The notes: generated by a model not told the origin, from the sequence alone. A stretch of DNA of 43,500 nt from Streptomyces rochei (GCA_002155895.1 MUMD01000010.1:1-43500); one strand, 5' to 3'. Positions 31,231 through 40,985 are shown, numbered from the stretch's first letter. Numbers and translations are program-made.

Positions 31231-32016
31231 GTGGAAGTTGTCATCGTTCCCGATGCCAAGGCGGGCGGCGAGCTGATCGCCGAGGCCATGGCGCAGCTGC
31301 TCCGGCGCAAGCCCGACGCCCTGCTCGGCGTGGCCACCGGCTCGACGCCGCTGCCGGTGTACGAGGCACTGGCGGGGAAGGTGCGCTCGGGCGCCGTGGA
31401 CACCGCGCGGGCCCGGATCGCCCAGCTCGACGAGTACGTGGGGCTCCCGGCGGAGCACCCGGAGTCCTACCGCTCGGTGCTGCGGCGCGAGGTGCTGGAG
31501 CCGCTCGGCATCAGCATGGACGCGTTCATGGGCCCCGACGGCACGGCGACGGACGTGCAGGACGCGTGCGAGGCGTACGACAGGGCGCTGGGCGAGGCCG
31601 GCGGGGTCGACCTCCAGCTGCTGGGGATCGGCACGGACGGGCACATCGGCTTCAACGAGCCGTGCTCCTCGCTCGCCTCGCGCACCCGGATCAAGACGCT
31701 GACCGAGCAGACCCGCCTCGACAACGCCCGCTTCTTCGACGGCGACATCGACCAGGTGCCGCACCACGTGATCACCCAGGGCATCGGCACCATCCTGGAG
31801 GCGCGGCACGTGGTGCTCCTCGCCACCGGCGAGGGCAAGGCGGACGCGGTGGCCGCCAGTGTCGAGGGGCCGGTCGCGGCGGTGTGTCCGGCCTCCGCGC
31901 TCCAGCTCCACCCGCACGCCACGGTCGTCGTGGACGAGGCCGCGGCCGCCAAGCTGAAGCTCGCCGACTACTTCCGGCACACCTACGCCCACAAGCCCGA
32001 CTGGCAGGGCATCTGA
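31231..32016 (+). CDS. nagB: Glucosamine-6-phosphate deaminase
   Basis: A 261-residue NagB. The phosphate-binding loop GVATGSTPLPVYEAL (~residues 36-50), LDEYVGLP (~70) and the catalytic region GIGTDGHIGFNEP (~133-145) are conserved; the end has YRHTYAHKP-like residues. It converts glucosamine-6-P to fructose-6-P and ammonia, the last step of GlcNAc catabolism, and raises the supply of fructose-6-P while lowering the DasR effector GlcN-6-P. GTG 31231 is the only start before the conserved MEVVIVPDA. The dre upstream places it in the DasR regulon. The next terminator closes it as a single gene. Confidence 0.97.
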   Translation: MEVVIVPDAKAGGELIAEAMAQLLRRKPDALLGVATGSTPLPVYEALAGKVRSGAVDTARARIAQLDEYVGLPAEHPESYRSVLRREVLEPLGISMDAFMGPDGTATDVQDACEAYDRALGEAGGVDLQLLGIGTDGHIGFNEPCSSLASRTRIKTLTEQTRLDNARFFDGDIDQVPHHVITQGIGTILEARHVVLLATGEGKADAVAASVEGPVAAVCPASALQLHPHATVVVDEAAAAKLKLADYFRHTYAHKPDWQGI

Positions 32017-32052
32017 CCGCTCCCGGCCCGTCGGGCCGGACAGCGGCGTGTG

Positions 32053-32089
32053 CGAAGGGCGCCGTCCCCGGCTGGGGCGGCGCCCTTCG
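32053..32089. terminator. Bidirectional terminator, nagB / dasD
   Basis: CGAAGGGCGCCG pairs with the matching 3' arm; the stem spans 32053-32068 and 32074-32089 with one mismatch, between convergent genes. Confidence 0.8.
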
Positions 32090-32177
32090 CCGCGTTCGCG
32101 ACTCCCCGGCTGCGGGACCTCCCGGGCCGCGGGACTCCGGCGGGCACGCGCAAGGCGCCGTACCCCGGATCAGGGCA

Positions 32178-32254
32178 CAGCGCCTCGTCGTACGCAGAGC
32201 ACCTCGCGCCGTACGGCGCCTTGCCGTACATACAGCACCTCGCCGTACGTACGG
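32178..32254. repeat. Four diverged ~19-bp repeats between nagB and dasD
   Basis: Four copies of a unit like CAGCACCTCGCCGTACG (32178, 32195, 32216, 32233 as approximate starts). They fill the spacer after the nagB terminator, in front of the dasD stop. Copies 2 and 4 are the most alike. Confidence 0.55.
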
Positions 32255-32267
32255 CTGGGACCGGTCG

Positions 32268-33758
32268 CTACACGCCCGCGACGGCCTCCGCCGCCGCGCG
32301 GCCGCAGACGCGGGCCGCTCCATGGGTGGCCAGGTGGAGGGAGCCGCGGGGCTCGGCAAGGGGGACGCCCATCTCGACCACGATCGTGTCGGGGCGCGCC
32401 GCCAGCACGGTGTCCAGGGCCGCCCCCATCCACGGATGCCGGTGCTCGTCGCGGACCACGGCCACGATCCGGCGCTTCCCGGCGGCGGCCAGCACCTCGT
32501 TCCCCGCGTCCGGACCGGTGAAGCTGCCGGTCTCCGTCCCGGGGAGCAGCCGCGTCAGCTCGGCGGCGATGCCCCAGGGCGTCTCGTCGCCGACCGCGAT
32601 GTTCGCGACCGGAGCGAACGCGGCGACGTAGGGCGCCTCCGTGACCGGGGTGTACTCCCCCGCGGCGGTGACGCGCAGGGCGCGGCGGGCCGCCCGCAGG
32701 CCGACGTCGCCGTCCGCGGTGTCCCGGGCCCCGGCGTCCGGGCGGTTGGCCGCGGTCCAGCGGGCCAGCGCCCGCACGCGGTCCGCCGCGTCGGCGAGGC
32801 GCTCCTCGGACAGCTCGCCCGCGCGGACCGCTTCGACCAGGGCGTCGCTCAGCCGCCGCACGGTGCCCTCGTCGGACAGGCCCCCGCCGACGCAGATGGC
32901 GTCGGCTCCGGCCGCGATCGCCAGCACCGTGCCGCGTTCGATGCCGTACGTGCCGGCGATGGCCTTCATCTCGATGCCGTCGGTGACGATGAGCCCGTCG
33001 TACCCCAGTTCACCGCGGAGCAGATCGGTGAGGACGCGGCGGGACAACGTTGCCGGACGGTCCGGGTCCAGTGCCGGGACCAGGATGTGGGCGCTCATCA
33101 CCGCGCGGCTGCCGGCCGCGATGGCCGCGCGGAAGGGCACCAGGTCGCGTTCGACCAGCACCGCGGCGTCCACGTCGATGCGGGGCACGGCGTGGTGGGA
33201 GTCGACGGCCGTGTCGCCGTGCCCGGGGAAGTGCTTGGTGCAGGCGGCCACGCCGGACGACTGCAGGCCGGTGACGTAGGCGGCGGTGTGCCGGGCGACC
33301 AGATCCGTACCGGAGCCGAAGGAGCGGACGCCGATGACCGGGTTGTCCGGGTTGGAGTTCACGTCGGCGGACGGGGCCCAGTTGAAGTTCACCCCGCACT
33401 CGGCGAGCCGGCGGCCCAGTTCCGCGGCCACCGCGCGGGTGAGCCCGACGTCGTCCACCGCGCCGAGGGCGAGGTTGCCGGGGAAGGAGGAGCCGGTGCG
33501 CACCTCCAGGCGGGTGACGTCGCCGCCCTCCTCGTCGATGGCCACCAGCACGTCCTCGCGCTCGGCGCGCAGTCGCGCGGTCAGCGCGGCCACCTGCTCG
33601 GGCGTGCGGACGTTGCGCCCGAACAGGGCGACGGACGCCAGCCCCTCGCCGAGGCGGCGCAGCAGCCAGTCGGGGGCGGTGGTGCCCGTGAAACCGGGCT
33701 GGAGGACGGCGAGCGCGTCGCGCGTGAGGGTGTCGGTGGCCCTGGCGATGGTCGTCAT
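32268..33758 (-). CDS. dasD: Intracellular beta-N-acetylglucosaminidase, GH3
   Basis: A 496-residue glycoside hydrolase family 3 enzyme. The active-site KHFPGHGDT (~residues 165-175) with the nearby His of the Asp-His dyad (DSHHAVPRI) and the nucleophile region LIVTDGIEMKAI (~250) are intact. There is no signal peptide, so it works in the cytoplasm on imported (GlcNAc)2. It starts at ATG 33758, 8 bp after the dasC stop on the same strand, making it the last gene of a dasABCD operon; the S. coelicolor counterpart is reported as DasD. The C-terminal ~180 residues contain the small GH3 domain. Confidence 0.9.
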   Translation of the reverse strand: MTTIARATDTLTRDALAVLQPGFTGTTAPDWLLRRLGEGLASVALFGRNVRTPEQVAALTARLRAEREDVLVAIDEEGGDVTRLEVRTGSSFPGNLALGAVDDVGLTRAVAAELGRRLAECGVNFNWAPSADVNSNPDNPVIGVRSFGSGTDLVARHTAAYVTGLQSSGVAACTKHFPGHGDTAVDSHHAVPRIDVDAAVLVERDLVPFRAAIAAGSRAVMSAHILVPALDPDRPATLSRRVLTDLLRGELGYDGLIVTDGIEMKAIAGTYGIERGTVLAIAAGADAICVGGGLSDEGTVRRLSDALVEAVRAGELSEERLADAADRVRALARWTAANRPDAGARDTADGDVGLRAARRALRVTAAGEYTPVTEAPYVAAFAPVANIAVGDETPWGIAAELTRLLPGTETGSFTGPDAGNEVLAAAGKRRIVAVVRDEHRHPWMGAALDTVLAARPDTIVVEMGVPLAEPRGSLHLATHGAARVCGRAAAEAVAGV

Positions 33759-33766
33759 CGGTGGCG

Positions 33767-34597
33767 TTATCCCTTCACTGCGCCGGCGGTCAGGCCGCTG
33801 ACGGCCTTGCGCTGCAGGAAGACGAAGAGGATCAGGATCGGGATGGCGAAGAGGGACGAGGCGGCCATGGTCGCACCCCAGTCGTCGCCGAACTGGGTCT
33901 GGAAGCTGGACAGCCACAGGGGCAGCGTCTTGGCCTCGGCGTCCTTGTTGAGCACCAGGACGAGGGCGAACTCGTTCCAGGCCGTGATGAAGCCGAACAG
34001 CGAGGTGGACATCAGGCCCGGCGCGAGCAGCGGCAGGATGACCCGGCGGAACGCCTGGACGCGGGTGCAGCCGTCGACCATCGCCGATTCCTCCAGCTCC
34101 TTGGGCACGGCGGCGACGAAGCCGCGCAGCGTCAGGATGGTGAAGGGCAGGATCATCATCATGTAGAAGAGCGTGAGCGGCACCAGGCTGTTCAGCATCG
34201 AGGCGTCGCGCACGATCATGTACATCGCGATGACCATGACCTCCCAGGGCGCCATCTGGGCCAGCATGAAGCCGATGATGAAGCCGCGCCGCCCCTTGAA
34301 CCGCATGCGCGCCAGGGCGAAGGAGCCGGCCAGCGCGATGATCAGCGAGAAGACCACGGCCAGGACGGTGACGGTCAGCGAGTTGGTGACGTAGGTCCAG
34401 AAGTGGTCGGCCCCGGTCGCCGTCCGGAAGTGCTCGAAGGTGATGTCCGTCGGGAACCAGACCGGGTTCTCCGCGAGGATGTCGCCCCTCGGCTTGAGCG
34501 AGGTGGAGAACATCCAGTACACCGGGAAGACGAGGCCGATGAACAGGACGACGGCCGTGGCGTTGGGCCAGACGCGGCCGAAGAGCGAGCGCTTCAC
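33767..34597 (-). CDS. dasC: GlcNAc/chitobiose ABC importer permease DasC
   Basis: A 276-residue MalG-type permease with six membrane segments (NATAVVLFIGLVFPVYWMF first) and the coupling EAA-like loop VDGCTRVQAFRRVILPLLAP (~residue 190). It pairs with DasB to form the channel for N,N'-diacetylchitobiose and related oligomers. The ATPase is not encoded here; in Streptomyces the general ATPase MsiK supplies energy. GTG 34597 overlaps the dasB TGA by four bases (GTGA), with GAGGAGGA inside dasB as RBS, so the two are translated together. Confidence 0.95.
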   Translation of the reverse strand: MKRSLFGRVWPNATAVVLFIGLVFPVYWMFSTSLKPRGDILAENPVWFPTDITFEHFRTATGADHFWTYVTNSLTVTVLAVVFSLIIALAGSFALARMRFKGRRGFIIGFMLAQMAPWEVMVIAMYMIVRDASMLNSLVPLTLFYMMMILPFTILTLRGFVAAVPKELEESAMVDGCTRVQAFRRVILPLLAPGLMSTSLFGFITAWNEFALVLVLNKDAEAKTLPLWLSSFQTQFGDDWGATMAASSLFAIPILILFVFLQRKAVSGLTAGAVKG

Positions 34598-35580
34598 AGC
34601 TCGTCCTCCTCTTGCTTGAGCACGATCCTGAGGTAGTAGGAGGTCAGGCCGAGCAGGATCAGGATGGTCAGGACGGCGATCGCCGCGCCCATGCCGTAGT
34701 GCTGGTTGCCGACACCCTCGACGTAGGCGTAGACGGGCAGGATCTCGGTGAGCCGGTCGGGGCCGCCCTCGTTGAAGGTGTAGACCTGCACGAACGCCTT
34801 GAAGACCCAGATGATCTCCAGGAAGGTCGTGGCGTACAGGAAGGGGCGCAGGAACGGCATGGTGACCGTGGTGAAGCTGCGCCAGACGCCGGCGCCGTCG
34901 AGGGACGCGGCCTCGTACAGCTCGTTCGGGATCGTGGTGGTCGCCGCGTAGAGGTTGATCGCGACGAACGGGATGGACATCCAGACGATCAGCACGGTGA
35001 CGACGAAGAACGTCGACATCTGGCTGCTGGTCCAGCTGTAGTCGGCCATCGAGTGCCAGCCGAGCTTGTCGAGCACCCAGTTCACGACGCCGAAGCGCTG
35101 GGCGAACAGCCACTGGTAGACGGTGGTCGCGGCCACGACCGGCATCGCCCAGGCCAGCACCAGGCCGATCAGCAGGGTGAACCGCATCCGCCTGCCGAGG
35201 CGGGCGAGCAGCAGCCCGATCAGCGTGCCGCCGATCATGATCAGCACGACATTGGCCGCGGTGAAGAGGATCGAGCGGAGGGTGACCCGCCAGAACTGCT
35301 CGCTGGTGAGGGTCTCCTCGTAGTTCTCGATGCCGTTCCACTCGGTGACGTGCTGGATCAGCTGCGCCATGTTGAGGTTCTGGAAGGACAGCAGGAGGTC
35401 CTTCAGCAGCGGCCAGCCGAGCAGCAGCACGGTGGCCGCGCAGGCGGGCAGCAGCAACAGGTACGGGGCGAACGCGCCGGCGCGCGACGCGGCTGTGGGT
35501 TTCGGCCTGCCGGCTCCCCCGTCGTCCGCCTTGCGGACGTCCGCCGGGCCGGAGGGCGGCCGTTCGGTCTGCACGGTCAT
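34594..35580 (-). CDS. dasB: GlcNAc/chitobiose ABC importer permease DasB
   Basis: A 328-residue MalF-type permease. A ~33-residue cytoplasmic Pro/Gly/Asp-rich leader precedes AFAPYLLLLPACAATVLLLG; six membrane segments and the EAA loop ASLDGAGVWRSFTTVTMPFL (~residue 215) follow. It lies 97 bp after the dasA stop on the same strand and overlaps dasC. The intervening 97 bp has no strong terminator, so dasABC is one transcript, probably with reduced downstream expression. It works in the cell membrane with DasC and MsiK. Confidence 0.95.
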   Translation of the reverse strand: MTVQTERPPSGPADVRKADDGGAGRPKPTAASRAGAFAPYLLLLPACAATVLLLGWPLLKDLLLSFQNLNMAQLIQHVTEWNGIENYEETLTSEQFWRVTLRSILFTAANVVLIMIGGTLIGLLLARLGRRMRFTLLIGLVLAWAMPVVAATTVYQWLFAQRFGVVNWVLDKLGWHSMADYSWTSSQMSTFFVVTVLIVWMSIPFVAINLYAATTTIPNELYEAASLDGAGVWRSFTTVTMPFLRPFLYATTFLEIIWVFKAFVQVYTFNEGGPDRLTEILPVYAYVEGVGNQHYGMGAAIAVLTILILLGLTSYYLRIVLKQEEDEL

Positions 35581-35677
35581 GCTCGCGTTCTCTCTTCTCG
35601 ACCTGTGTACGTCGACCCGCGTACGGTCGCCGGGGCGGGGGCCTTCGTCCGGCCTCCCCGCCCCGGCGCACCCGGTG

Positions 35678-36955
35678 TTACTGCTCCTGCGACAGGCGCT
35701 TGTTGAACTCTTCCTCGACCTGCTCGGCCGCCTCGGCCGGCGACTTACCGTTCAGCACGGCGGTCATGTAGGTCTTGACCGGGTTGGGCGGGTTCTCGAC
35801 CGCGGCCCACTCCGGGATCAGCGGCGTGGTGCCACCGCCCGCGGCGGCCGGCGCGGCGGCCTCGGCGGCGGCGTTGCCCTTGAGGTTGCTCTGCAGCGCG
35901 TCCTTGTTCGGAATGACGCCGTTGGCCTTGGCCAGCGCGCCCTCGTTCTTGTCGGACAGGGCGATCTTCAGGAACTCCTTGGCGAGGTCCTGCTTCTTGC
36001 TGCCCGCGGCGACGGCGAGGTTGGAGCCGCCGAGGAAGACGCCCTCGGGCTTGTCGGCGGTCTCACCCGGGATGGTGAAGTAGCCGAGGTCCTTCTCGAT
36101 CGCCGGGTTGGCCTCGATGGCGATGCCGGCTTCCCAGCCCATGCCGATGAAGGCGGCGACGTTGCCCTTGGCGAAGACCTCGCCCTGCTGCGGGGTGGCC
36201 TCGTCCTTGTCCTTGGGGGCCTTGGAGAGGGACTGGAACTTCTGGTAGGTCTCCATGGCGGCGGCGACCTTCGGGTCGGCCAGGTTGGAGACGTACTTGT
36301 CGCCGTCCTTCTTGACCAGCTCGGCGCCCTCGCCGATGGCCAGGCCGACGAAGTGGTACCAGTTCTGGCCGGGCAGGTAGATCGGCTCGGCGTCGGTCTT
36401 CTCACCGATCGTCTTGAGGTCGTCGTAGAACTCGTCGCGGGTCTTGGGGGTGTCCTTGATGCCCGCGTCCGCCCAGACCTTCTTGTTGTAGACGACGACG
36501 CGGTTGACCACGAACCACGGAGCCGCGTACTGCTTGCCGTCGAAGACCGCGGACTCGTTGAGGGACTCGGACCAGTCCTGGCCGAGCGTGCTCTTCAGGT
36601 CGGCGAGGTCGGCGAGGCCGCCGGTCTTGGCGTAGGCCGGCGTCTGGGTGTTGCCGATCTCGAAGACGTCGGGCGGGTTCTCCTCGGACAGGGCCGTGGT
36701 CAGCTTCTGCTGGATGCCGTTCCACGTCTGGACCTCGAACTTGACCTTGGCCTTGGTCTTCGACTCGAACTCCGCGGCCACGTCCTTCTGCCACTGGTCG
36801 GGCGAGGAGCCGTCCATCACCCACACGGTGAGCGTCTCACCCGCGTAGCCGTCCGCCCCGGCCTTCTTGCCTCCGTCGTCGCTGTCGCCCCCGCACGCCG
36901 CGACCGAGACCATCATGCCCGCGATACCGATCGCGGCTATCAGCTTGCGCTTCAC
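35678..36955 (-). CDS. dasA: GlcNAc/chitobiose-binding lipoprotein DasA
   Basis: A 425-residue family 1 solute-binding protein. A lipobox VAAC with Cys21 follows a KRK...GIAGMMVS signal; the mature part begins GGDSDDGGKKAG and contains LTVWVMDGSSPDQW and PPDVFEIGNTQTPAY, typical sugar-binding features with many aromatic residues around IYLPGQNWYHF. DasA binds chitobiose and influences morphological development in Streptomyces. GTG 36955 has an almost ideal RBS (GAGGAGGG on the minus strand). Two dre sites 92 and 116 bp upstream give direct DasR control. It is divergent from dasR. Confidence 0.96.
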   Translation of the reverse strand: MKRKLIAAIGIAGMMVSVAACGGDSDDGGKKAGADGYAGETLTVWVMDGSSPDQWQKDVAAEFESKTKAKVKFEVQTWNGIQQKLTTALSEENPPDVFEIGNTQTPAYAKTGGLADLADLKSTLGQDWSESLNESAVFDGKQYAAPWFVVNRVVVYNKKVWADAGIKDTPKTRDEFYDDLKTIGEKTDAEPIYLPGQNWYHFVGLAIGEGAELVKKDGDKYVSNLADPKVAAAMETYQKFQSLSKAPKDKDEATPQQGEVFAKGNVAAFIGMGWEAGIAIEANPAIEKDLGYFTIPGETADKPEGVFLGGSNLAVAAGSKKQDLAKEFLKIALSDKNEGALAKANGVIPNKDALQSNLKGNAAAEAAAPAAAGGGTTPLIPEWAAVENPPNPVKTYMTAVLNGKSPAEAAEQVEEEFNKRLSQEQ

Positions 36956-37044
36956 GCCACCCTCCTCAGGGATGCCACAAAACCCCCCTGCCTCCCCGCG
37001 GTTGCTCGTCGACGCGGACCGCCCATGGGGCCGGGACCTGGACC

Positions 37045-37060
37045 AATGGTGTAGACCAGT
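37045..37060. promoter_or_regulatory. dre 1 upstream of dasA
   Basis: AATGGTGTAGACCAGT, core TGGTGTAGACCA, one mismatch from the DasR palindrome. It lies at the predicted dasA transcription start. Confidence 0.8.
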
Positions 37061-37068
37061 ACGGGGAG

Positions 37069-37084
37069 CTTGGCCCAGACCAAT
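37069..37084. promoter_or_regulatory. dre 2 upstream of dasA
   Basis: CTTGGCCCAGACCAAT, core TGGCCCAGACCA. It lies between a perfect minus-strand TTGACA (37095 to 37090) and a weak -10 (CAAGCT, 37072 to 37067), where DasR would block polymerase. Confidence 0.75.
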
Positions 37085-37262
37085 AGGGCTGTCAAGGGTG
37101 TTCAACCACGCTCCTCGCGTCCGTGATGCGACCGAGATATGCAGGGACCTTTCATTGCGCAAGCGGCAGATCGGACGGACCGGGGCCGGGTGTACCACTG
37201 CCCCCGGAACGACATGTGGGTACGGTTCCGAACGCGCGTACCAGGGGCGTCGGCGGGCGCTA

Positions 37263-38177
<915 letters not shown>

Positions 38178-38253
38178 AGTCCCGCCCCGCACGCCCCTGA
38201 CGTTGCGGTTGGGGACCGATATGCGGACGAGGGCTTCCGCTGTCCTGAACCCG

Positions 38254-38286
38254 TCACCTACATTTCGTGCGCACTGCACGAGGTGA
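38254..38286. promoter_or_regulatory. Nested inverted repeat upstream of the DUF3311-mctP operon
   Basis: TCACCT (38254-38259) and AGGTGA (38281-38286) enclose CGTGC (38266-38270) and GCACG (38276-38280). It lies 25 bp before the first start codon and could be an operator or mRNA fold. Confidence 0.4.
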
Positions 38287-38310
38287 TCAGCGAGGGGACG
38301 GAGCCACCGC

Positions 38311-38568
38311 ATGTCACAAGCCCCACCACAGAGCGGAGAACCGGTGGTGACGCCGGTGCGCGTCGTCATCGGCCTCTGCCTGCTCGCACCGTTCGTCGCC
38401 ATGCTCTGGGTCGGCTCGTACGCGAAGTCCGACCCCGCTTTCATCGGCATCCCGTTCTTCTACTGGTACCAGATGGCGTGGGTCCTCATCTCGACCGCGC
38501 TGACGATGATCGCCTACAAGCTGTGGCAGCGTGACCAGCGCGCCCGCCGGGGAGGCGGTTCCCGGTGA
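38311..38568 (+). CDS. DUF3311 small membrane protein, transporter partner
   Basis: An 85-residue protein with two membrane segments (VRVVIGLCLLAPFVAMLWV and FFYWYQMAWVLISTALTMI) and a basic cytoplasmic end RDQRARRGGGSR. DUF3311 proteins are usually encoded immediately before a sodium:solute symporter, as here: its TGA overlaps the GTG of mctP by four bases. It is likely a small subunit or assembly partner. ATG 38311 has GGAG upstream. No catalytic residues are seen. Confidence 0.9.
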   Translation: MSQAPPQSGEPVVTPVRVVIGLCLLAPFVAMLWVGSYAKSDPAFIGIPFFYWYQMAWVLISTALTMIAYKLWQRDQRARRGGGSR

Positions 38569-40175
38569 ACGACGGTGTGAACGGCGTCGCGCTCGGCGTC
38601 TTCATCTTCTTCTTCGTCCTCGTCACCGCCATGGGCTTCCTGGCCGCCCGCTGGCGCAAGGCCGAGAACGAGCACAGCCTCGACGAGTGGGGCCTGGGCG
38701 GCCGCTCCTTCGGCACCTGGGTCACCTGGTTCCTGCTGGGCGGCGACCTGTACACGGCGTACACCTTCGTGGCCGTCCCGGCGGCGATCTACGCGGCGGG
38801 CGCGGCCGGCTTCTTCGCGGTGCCGTACACGATCCTGGTCTACCCGCTGATCTTCACCTTCCTGCCCCGCCTGTGGTCGGTCTCGCACAAGCACGGGTAC
38901 GTGACGACCTCGGACTTCGTGCGCGGCCGGTTCGGTTCCAAGGGGCTCTCGCTGGCGGTCGCCGTCACCGGCATCCTCGCCACGATGCCGTACATCGCGC
39001 TCCAACTGGTCGGCATCCAGGCCGTGCTGGACGTGATGGGCGTCGGCGGCGGCGAGGACACCAACTGGTTCATCAAGGACCTGCCGCTGCTGATCGCCTT
39101 CGGTGTGCTGGCGGCGTACACCTACTCGTCGGGGCTGCGCGCGCCCGCGCTGATCGCGTTCGTCAAGGACACGCTGATCTACATAGTGATCGCGGTGGCC
39201 ATCATCTACATCCCGATCAAGCTCGGCGGCTTCGACGACATCTTCGCCGCGGCGAACGACAAGTTCACCGAGTCGGGCAACGGCGGGCTGGTGCCGAACC
39301 ACGGCGGCCAGTGGACCTACGCGACCCTGGCGCTCGGCTCGGCGCTCGCGCTGTTCATGTACCCGCACTCGATCACCGCGACGCTCTCCTCGCGCAGCCG
39401 TGAGGTGATCCGCCGCAACACCACCATCCTGCCGCTGTACTCGCTGATGCTCGGCCTGCTGGCGCTGCTGGGCTTCATGGCGATCGCGGCCGGGGTGAAG
39501 GTGGAGAACGGACAGCTGGCGATCCCGCAGCTGTTCGAGAACATGTTCCCGGACTGGTTCGCGGGCGTGGCCTTCGCGGCGATCGGCATCGGCGCGCTGG
39601 TGCCGGCGGCGATCATGTCGATCGCGGCCGCGAACCTCTTCACCCGCAACATCTACAAGGACTTCATCAAGCCGGACGCCACCCCCGCCCAGGAGACCAA
39701 GGTCTCCAAGCTGGTGTCGCTGCTGGTGAAGGTGGGCGCGCTGGTCTTCGTCCTGGGCATGGACAAGACGGTCGCGATCAACTTCCAGCTGCTGGGCGGC
39801 ATCTGGATCCTGCAGACCTTCCCGGCCCTGGTGGGCGGCCTGTTCACCCGCTGGTTCCACCGCTGGGCGCTGCTCGGCGGCTGGGCGGTCGGCATGGTCT
39901 ACGGCACGGTCGCCGCGTACGGTGTCGCCTCGCCGACGCAGAAGCACTTCGGCGGCTCCTCCGACGAGATCCCCGGCATCGGCGAGATCGGCTACATCGG
40001 ACTCACCGCCTTCGTGCTGAACGTCCTGGTCACGGTGGTCCTCACCTTCGTCCTCAGGGCGGTCAAGGCGCCCGACGGCGTCGACGAGACCAAGCCGAGC
40101 GACTACACGGCGGACGCGGGCGACCCCGGCGTCCAGGTCGAGCTGCCGCCGGCCACGGCGGGCTCCTCGCACTGA
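38565..40175 (+). CDS. mctP: Monocarboxylate uptake permease, sodium:solute symporter family (MctP type)
   Basis: A 536-residue SSSF transporter with about 13 membrane segments. The conserved N-terminal part includes LDEWGLGGRSFGTWVTWFLL and FVAVPAAIYAAGAAGFFAVPY; the cytoplasmic loop SSRSREVIRRNTTILPLYSL and the hydrophilic C-terminal tail (DGVDETKPSDYTADAGDPGV) follow. MctP of Rhizobium takes up lactate, pyruvate, acetate and related acids, and the DUF3311-MctP pair is typical of actinobacteria. GTG 38565 overlaps the DUF3311 stop. The substrate is inferred by family, and dre proximity suggests a link to GlcNAc catabolism, which releases acetate. Confidence 0.9.
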   Translation: MNDGVNGVALGVFIFFFVLVTAMGFLAARWRKAENEHSLDEWGLGGRSFGTWVTWFLLGGDLYTAYTFVAVPAAIYAAGAAGFFAVPYTILVYPLIFTFLPRLWSVSHKHGYVTTSDFVRGRFGSKGLSLAVAVTGILATMPYIALQLVGIQAVLDVMGVGGGEDTNWFIKDLPLLIAFGVLAAYTYSSGLRAPALIAFVKDTLIYIVIAVAIIYIPIKLGGFDDIFAAANDKFTESGNGGLVPNHGGQWTYATLALGSALALFMYPHSITATLSSRSREVIRRNTTILPLYSLMLGLLALLGFMAIAAGVKVENGQLAIPQLFENMFPDWFAGVAFAAIGIGALVPAAIMSIAAANLFTRNIYKDFIKPDATPAQETKVSKLVSLLVKVGALVFVLGMDKTVAINFQLLGGIWILQTFPALVGGLFTRWFHRWALLGGWAVGMVYGTVAAYGVASPTQKHFGGSSDEIPGIGEIGYIGLTAFVLNVLVTVVLTFVLRAVKAPDGVDETKPSDYTADAGDPGVQVELPPATAGSSH

Positions 40176-40194
40176 GCGCCGTCCCCGGTACGCG

Positions 40195-40222
40195 CGGGCC
40201 GTCGGAGACATCCGGCGGCCCG
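40195..40222 (+). terminator. Terminator of the DUF3311-mctP operon
   Basis: A 12-bp stem (one G-U pair) with a 4-nt GACA loop, 40195-40222, 20 bp after the mctP stop. Confidence 0.75.
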
Positions 40223-40251
40223 TCGTCGTACCGTCGGGCACACTCGGCGTC

Positions 40252-40758
40252 ATGGACTTCGTGATCCGGCAAGCGACGGCGGACGAGTACGGCACCCTCG
40301 GTGAGATCACCGCGCACGCCTATCTGCGGGACGGCCTCCTCGACTTCGGGGAGAGCGACGCGTACCTCGGCGAGCTGAGGAACGTGGCCAAGCGGGCCGC
40401 GGCCGCCGAGGTGCTGGTCGCCGCGGCGGACGGCCGGGTGCTCGGCGGCGTCACCTTCGTCCCGTCCGGCGGGCCCATGGCCGACATCGCCCGGCCCGGC
40501 GAGGCCGAGATACGGATGCTCGCCGTCGCCCCTGAGGCACGCGGACGCGGGGTGGGCGAGGCCCTCGTGCGGGCCTGCGTCGACCGCGCCCGGTCCGTCG
40601 AGGGCTGCGCGCGCGTCGTGCTGTCGACCCAGCGGACCATGCGCACCGCCCACCGCCTCTACGAACGGACGGGCTTCGCCCGCACGCCCGAGCGGGACTG
40701 GAACCCGCTGCCGGAACTCGACGACATCACGCTCCTCACCTACGAACTGACGCTCTGA
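40252..40758 (+). CDS. GNAT-family N-acetyltransferase
   Basis: A 168-residue acetyltransferase: MDFVIRQATADEYGTLGEIT start, EAEIRMLAVAPEARGRGVGE acetyl-CoA loop (~residue 85-100), and the C-terminal strand LYERTGFARTPERDWNPLPE. It is a single GNAT domain of normal length with no partner domain. The acceptor is unknown. ATG 40252; no clear RBS. It lies 29 bp after the mctP terminator and before the nrd regulatory region. Confidence 0.9.
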   Translation: MDFVIRQATADEYGTLGEITAHAYLRDGLLDFGESDAYLGELRNVAKRAAAAEVLVAAADGRVLGGVTFVPSGGPMADIARPGEAEIRMLAVAPEARGRGVGEALVRACVDRARSVEGCARVVLSTQRTMRTAHRLYERTGFARTPERDWNPLPELDDITLLTYELTL

Positions 40759-40805
40759 CACCGGCGCGACACGGTACGAGGCCGAGCCCGGGACACCCCA
40801 CTGAG

Positions 40806-40821
40806 ACACAACATCTGGGGG
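40806..40821. promoter_or_regulatory. NrdR box 1
   Basis: ACACAACATCTGGGGG agrees with the NrdR consensus at about 11 of 16 positions. Centre-to-centre distance to box 2 is 31 bp, three helical turns, the spacing usual for tandem NrdR boxes. Confidence 0.6.
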
Positions 40822-40836
40822 TGCTCGCGACACCCG

Positions 40837-40852
40837 GCACAAGATGTATGCT
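40837..40852. promoter_or_regulatory. NrdR box 2 overlapping the nrdA -10
   Basis: GCACAAGATGTATGCT; about 10 of 16 positions match. It contains TATGCT (40847-40852), a good -10, which puts the transcription start near 40859 at the beginning of the riboswitch. Confidence 0.6.
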
Positions 40853-40857
40853 CATGC

Positions 40858-40985
40858 TCGCTGTCGCCGCAGGGGAATCCGGTGCGAATCCGGAACTGTC
40901 CCGCAACGGTGTACTCGCGTGTGTCCGTGCGCTTTCGCGCATGCGTCCACGCCTGTCCAGTCCGAGGACCTGCCGACGGTGCGCC
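40858..40985 (+). promoter_or_regulatory. Adenosylcobalamin (B12) riboswitch in the nrdA leader
   Basis: The characteristic core GGGAATCCGGTGCGAATCC, then ACTGTCCCGCAACGGT at about 40897-40912, and the B12 box AGTCCGAGGACCTGCC (40959-40974) are all present. The closing helix pairs the GTCGCCGCAGG region (from 40863) with CCTGCCGAC near 40969-40977. The same element represses nrdABS in S. coelicolor when cobalamin is available, since a B12-dependent class II reductase can then take over. Confidence 0.95.

Noticed and set aside
38514-40310. 598-codon minus-strand frame opposite mctP
   Set aside because: Charged, repetitive antisense shadow; mctP itself has intact family motifs.
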